DNA of 64,000 nucleotides. Source: Flavipsychrobacter stenotrophus (GTDB lineage Bacteria > Bacteroidota > Bacteroidia > Chitinophagales > Chitinophagaceae). Positions 62,353 through 64,000 of the stretch are shown here, piece after piece. Numbering within the stretch: the first letter of the stretch is position 1; each line of letters opens with the position of its first letter. Below the pieces are notes generated by a model that ran no database searches, had not been told where the DNA came from, and saw only the letters and a list, made by a program, of their open reading frames with translations. A program made the position numbers and the translations under genes. Where the stretch lies: positions 186,001 to 250,000 of the forward strand of contig NZ_PPSL01000004.1 in NCBI RefSeq assembly GCF_002954265.1, given 5' to 3'.

Positions 62353-62660
62353 CGACTGATGTTTATTTTCTATGTTTTATTGCTAATCTATTGTACACCT
62401 ACCCACTATGACGAGTGGCAGAAAGAAAATGTTAGGAAAAAGCACAAATATTATTAGCACGTGCCAGTTTTGTAAATTTTCACCTAATTATTTTTCTAAG
62501 TTACTAACAATTGCGCTTATATGAACGTCATTTATACCGGAGAAAGTGTATCTGGTAATTACGGAAAAAAAGCAGGATTTTGATTTAATACTACAATACC
62601 TGTTCTTTCTGCTTGCGCTAAACACCTATTTAAATACATTTGCCAATCAAATATTCACCT
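62353..62660. other. Divergent intergenic region, sigma operon and T9SS gene
   Basis: 308 bases, A/T-rich, no supported gene. It must hold the promoter of the ECF operon (minus) and of the secreted protein (plus). ECF units are often self-activated, so a sigma-specific promoter is expected here, but I could not identify one with confidence. Confidence 0.5.
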
Positions 62661-63539
62661 ATGAAGAAACTTTGCCTGCTCATCATTTCGGCTTTTTCCT
62701 TGCTCTCCGCTGAGGCTCAAACAGTTACGTCGCTGGGACAAGATTTTAATGTTACCTGTGCTTCAGGTGGTACGCTTTACCCGCTCTACTGGTCTGAGTG
62801 GAATGTAATTGCACCTACCGCCGCCCTCGCATGGCAGTGTACCCAATTGGGCGGACGAGCCGGCACCCCCGGTATGCAGTGTAATAGTTTTTTTAGTGGC
62901 ATACATTACCTGGATACAGCATGGTTGTTTACGCCTCGTCTTGATCTTACCGGTTTTACAGATAGCGTTTACCTCCGTTTCGATTCTCGTTACAACATTA
63001 GCGGCGCCCGCATGCAGGTGCTCATCAATCACATGTACAACACGGGCAATCCTCCCGATACTACCACCTGGACGGACATGGATAGTGCAAGCCGGCTTAG
63101 CCCTGTTATTGGCCCCGATGATTCTGCAGGTTGGGTTACCCATTATGTAAATCTTACTTCCTACAAGAATATTCCTTTGTATGTTGCCTTTAGGTACGCC
63201 TCTACGGCCACTACCGGCGGTTCATGGACTATCGACAACGTTTTCCTTACGCCATGGGGCTTAAGTGTAGGTGATGAAGTCAAGAAGAACATTGCCCTTA
63301 CAATTCTGGGTAATAGCACTGCCGACAAAATCACCTTCTCAGGCACCTTTACTACCCCCGGCGACTATGATGTAGAGATCTATGACAACATGGGGAGAGT
63401 AGTGCACAAACAAACGATCTATGCCGCTACCGGTACTCAATCTCAAACCATTCGCAGTCTCAATCTTCATAGTGGTATGTACTTCATAAAAGTTGGCAAC
63501 AGCATCAGCTACCAGGTAGCAAAGACTGTAGTAGAATAA
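62661..63539 (+). CDS. Secreted protein with T9SS C-terminal sorting domain
   Basis: 292 residues from the ATG at 62661 (MKKLCLLIISAFSLLSAEAQ, signal peptide). The middle (about 25-190) is a beta-sandwich of the carbohydrate-binding or MAM-like type (FDSRYNISGARMQVLINH, YVAFRYASTATTGGSWTIDNVFL). The C-terminal T9SS type A sorting domain (about 215-292) includes DYDVEIYDNMGRVVHKQTI and SGMYFIKVGNS. Surface-exposed or released; ligand unknown. Adjacent to the ECF operon and transcribed away from it, so it may be a target of that sigma factor. Confidence 0.88.
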   Translation: MKKLCLLIISAFSLLSAEAQTVTSLGQDFNVTCASGGTLYPLYWSEWNVIAPTAALAWQCTQLGGRAGTPGMQCNSFFSGIHYLDTAWLFTPRLDLTGFTDSVYLRFDSRYNISGARMQVLINHMYNTGNPPDTTTWTDMDSASRLSPVIGPDDSAGWVTHYVNLTSYKNIPLYVAFRYASTATTGGSWTIDNVFLTPWGLSVGDEVKKNIALTILGNSTADKITFSGTFTTPGDYDVEIYDNMGRVVHKQTIYAATGTQSQTIRSLNLHSGMYFIKVGNSISYQVAKTVVE

Positions 63540-63608
63540 TCAAGCTTATACAATCAATTTCCAATGCTCAATGGCCCAACGGTTGTTGCGCATTGTTATT
63601 TGACTATG

Positions 63609-64000
63609 TCACCTCAATACCCCTGGCAACACACTTAAATACTGCCCATTATCTGTTATCCCGTTATGGCCTTGCCCGTTAAGTGTTATAAGGGTGTCTC
63701 CAGGCTTCAGCTTTTCCCTAAGCTTCACCGATGAATTATAATAGATCACTTCATCCCTATTACCATGAAAAAGAACCACCGGCATTTTGCATTGCGCCAC
63801 ATATTGGCACGTTGAGAATTTGTATTCTAACAGGAAGGTTGGTACGATGGGGTAGGTGTGCTGCATCATGTCGGTAAGGCTGTAATAAGGTCCCTGCAGT
63901 ATCAGTTTTCTCGGATGATTTATAGAAGCCACCCATGCCGCAGGGCCGGTGCCAATAGAGTAGCCGAGTACTACTATTTTATCCTCCCTGTATCTTTTCT
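63609..64000 (-). CDS. Alpha/beta hydrolase, 5'-truncated by the window end
   Basis: About 130 C-terminal residues visible; the frame is open to base 64000, so the start is outside. The nucleophile elbow is GYSIGTG (Ser), the acidic residue is in FHGNRDEVI, and the His in GQGHNGI. These give a complete Ser-Asp-His triad. The wording resembles the ABHD17/BEM46-like group, serine hydrolases on lipids or acyl groups; the substrate is unknown. A single gene here, facing the T9SS protein. Confidence 0.88.
   Translation of the reverse strand, partial: KRYREDKIVVLGYSIGTGPAAWVASINHPRKLILQGPYYSLTDMMQHTYPIVPTFLLEYKFSTCQYVAQCKMPVVLFHGNRDEVIYYNSSVKLREKLKPGDTLITLNGQGHNGITDNGQYLSVLPGVLR

Noticed and set aside
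62408-62524. 38-codon plus-strand frame in the gap after the sigma gene
   Set aside because: No ribosome site, no recognisable composition, and it lies where the promoters should be.

Overview
The window looks like chromosomal DNA of a Bacteroidota member, most likely Chitinophagales/Chitinophagaceae. This rests on type IX secretion (T9SS) C-terminal sorting domains, a stand-alone atpD-atpC pair, Bacteroidota-type promoters (TTTG-N19-TAnnTTTG), a BlaI/M56 pair, an ECF sigma factor with its anti-sigma partner, and very large PAS/GAF histidine kinases. No rRNA, tRNA, transposase, integrase, phage or CRISPR feature was recognised. Most of the region is ordinary chromosome rich in signalling and envelope genes.

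Layout. 1-4 kb: a 5'-truncated ClC transporter, serA, and two tandem outer-membrane-type paralogs, one interrupted by an in-frame amber codon. 4.3-6.3 kb: atpD-atpC. 6.5-13.4 kb: signalling block of a TPR histidine kinase, a 7-PAS/1-GAF kinase, a receiver protein and a small unknown protein. 13.5-20.6 kb: housekeeping (rRNA methyltransferase, AlkB-like dioxygenase, serine hydrolase, pseudouridine synthase, aspartase, VOC protein, thioesterase). 21-26 kb: a second giant kinase (receiver-PAS-GAF). 26-34 kb: PBP1C and a lipoprotein alpha-2-macroglobulin. 34-39 kb: pth, an SRPBCC protein, an AI-2E-type exporter, a T9SS YHYH protein and an AraC-MGMT fusion. 39-45.4 kb: another TPR kinase and a CheB-CheR-PAS-kinase divergent from a single receiver. 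45.6-50.1 kb: a BlaI repressor with an M56 protease-amidase fusion, an AlkC-like repair protein, and an L,D-transpeptidase with two membrane proteins. 50.2-52.2 kb: a 56-residue protein plus nucleotidyltransferase, an unknown protein, tsaC. 52.5-58.7 kb: aldehyde dehydrogenase, secreted proteins, amino-acid permease, heptose kinase. 58.9-64 kb: ECF sigma factor and a protein predicted to span both membranes, a T9SS protein, and a 5'-truncated hydrolase.

The most interesting units sense the envelope. (1) The sigma factor at 61756-62352 with the 944-residue protein at 58913-61747, which has a cytoplasmic anti-sigma-like end, one inner-membrane helix, a roughly 620-residue Thr/Lys/Ala/Val linker and an outer-membrane barrel. 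(2) BlaI with a BlaR1-like M56 protease whose periplasmic part is a complete N-acetylmuramoyl-L-alanine amidase, preceded by two matching palindromic operators. (3) A 56-residue protein with a nucleotidyltransferase, resembling a toxin-antitoxin pair. Intergenic gaps carry several families of short dispersed repeats.
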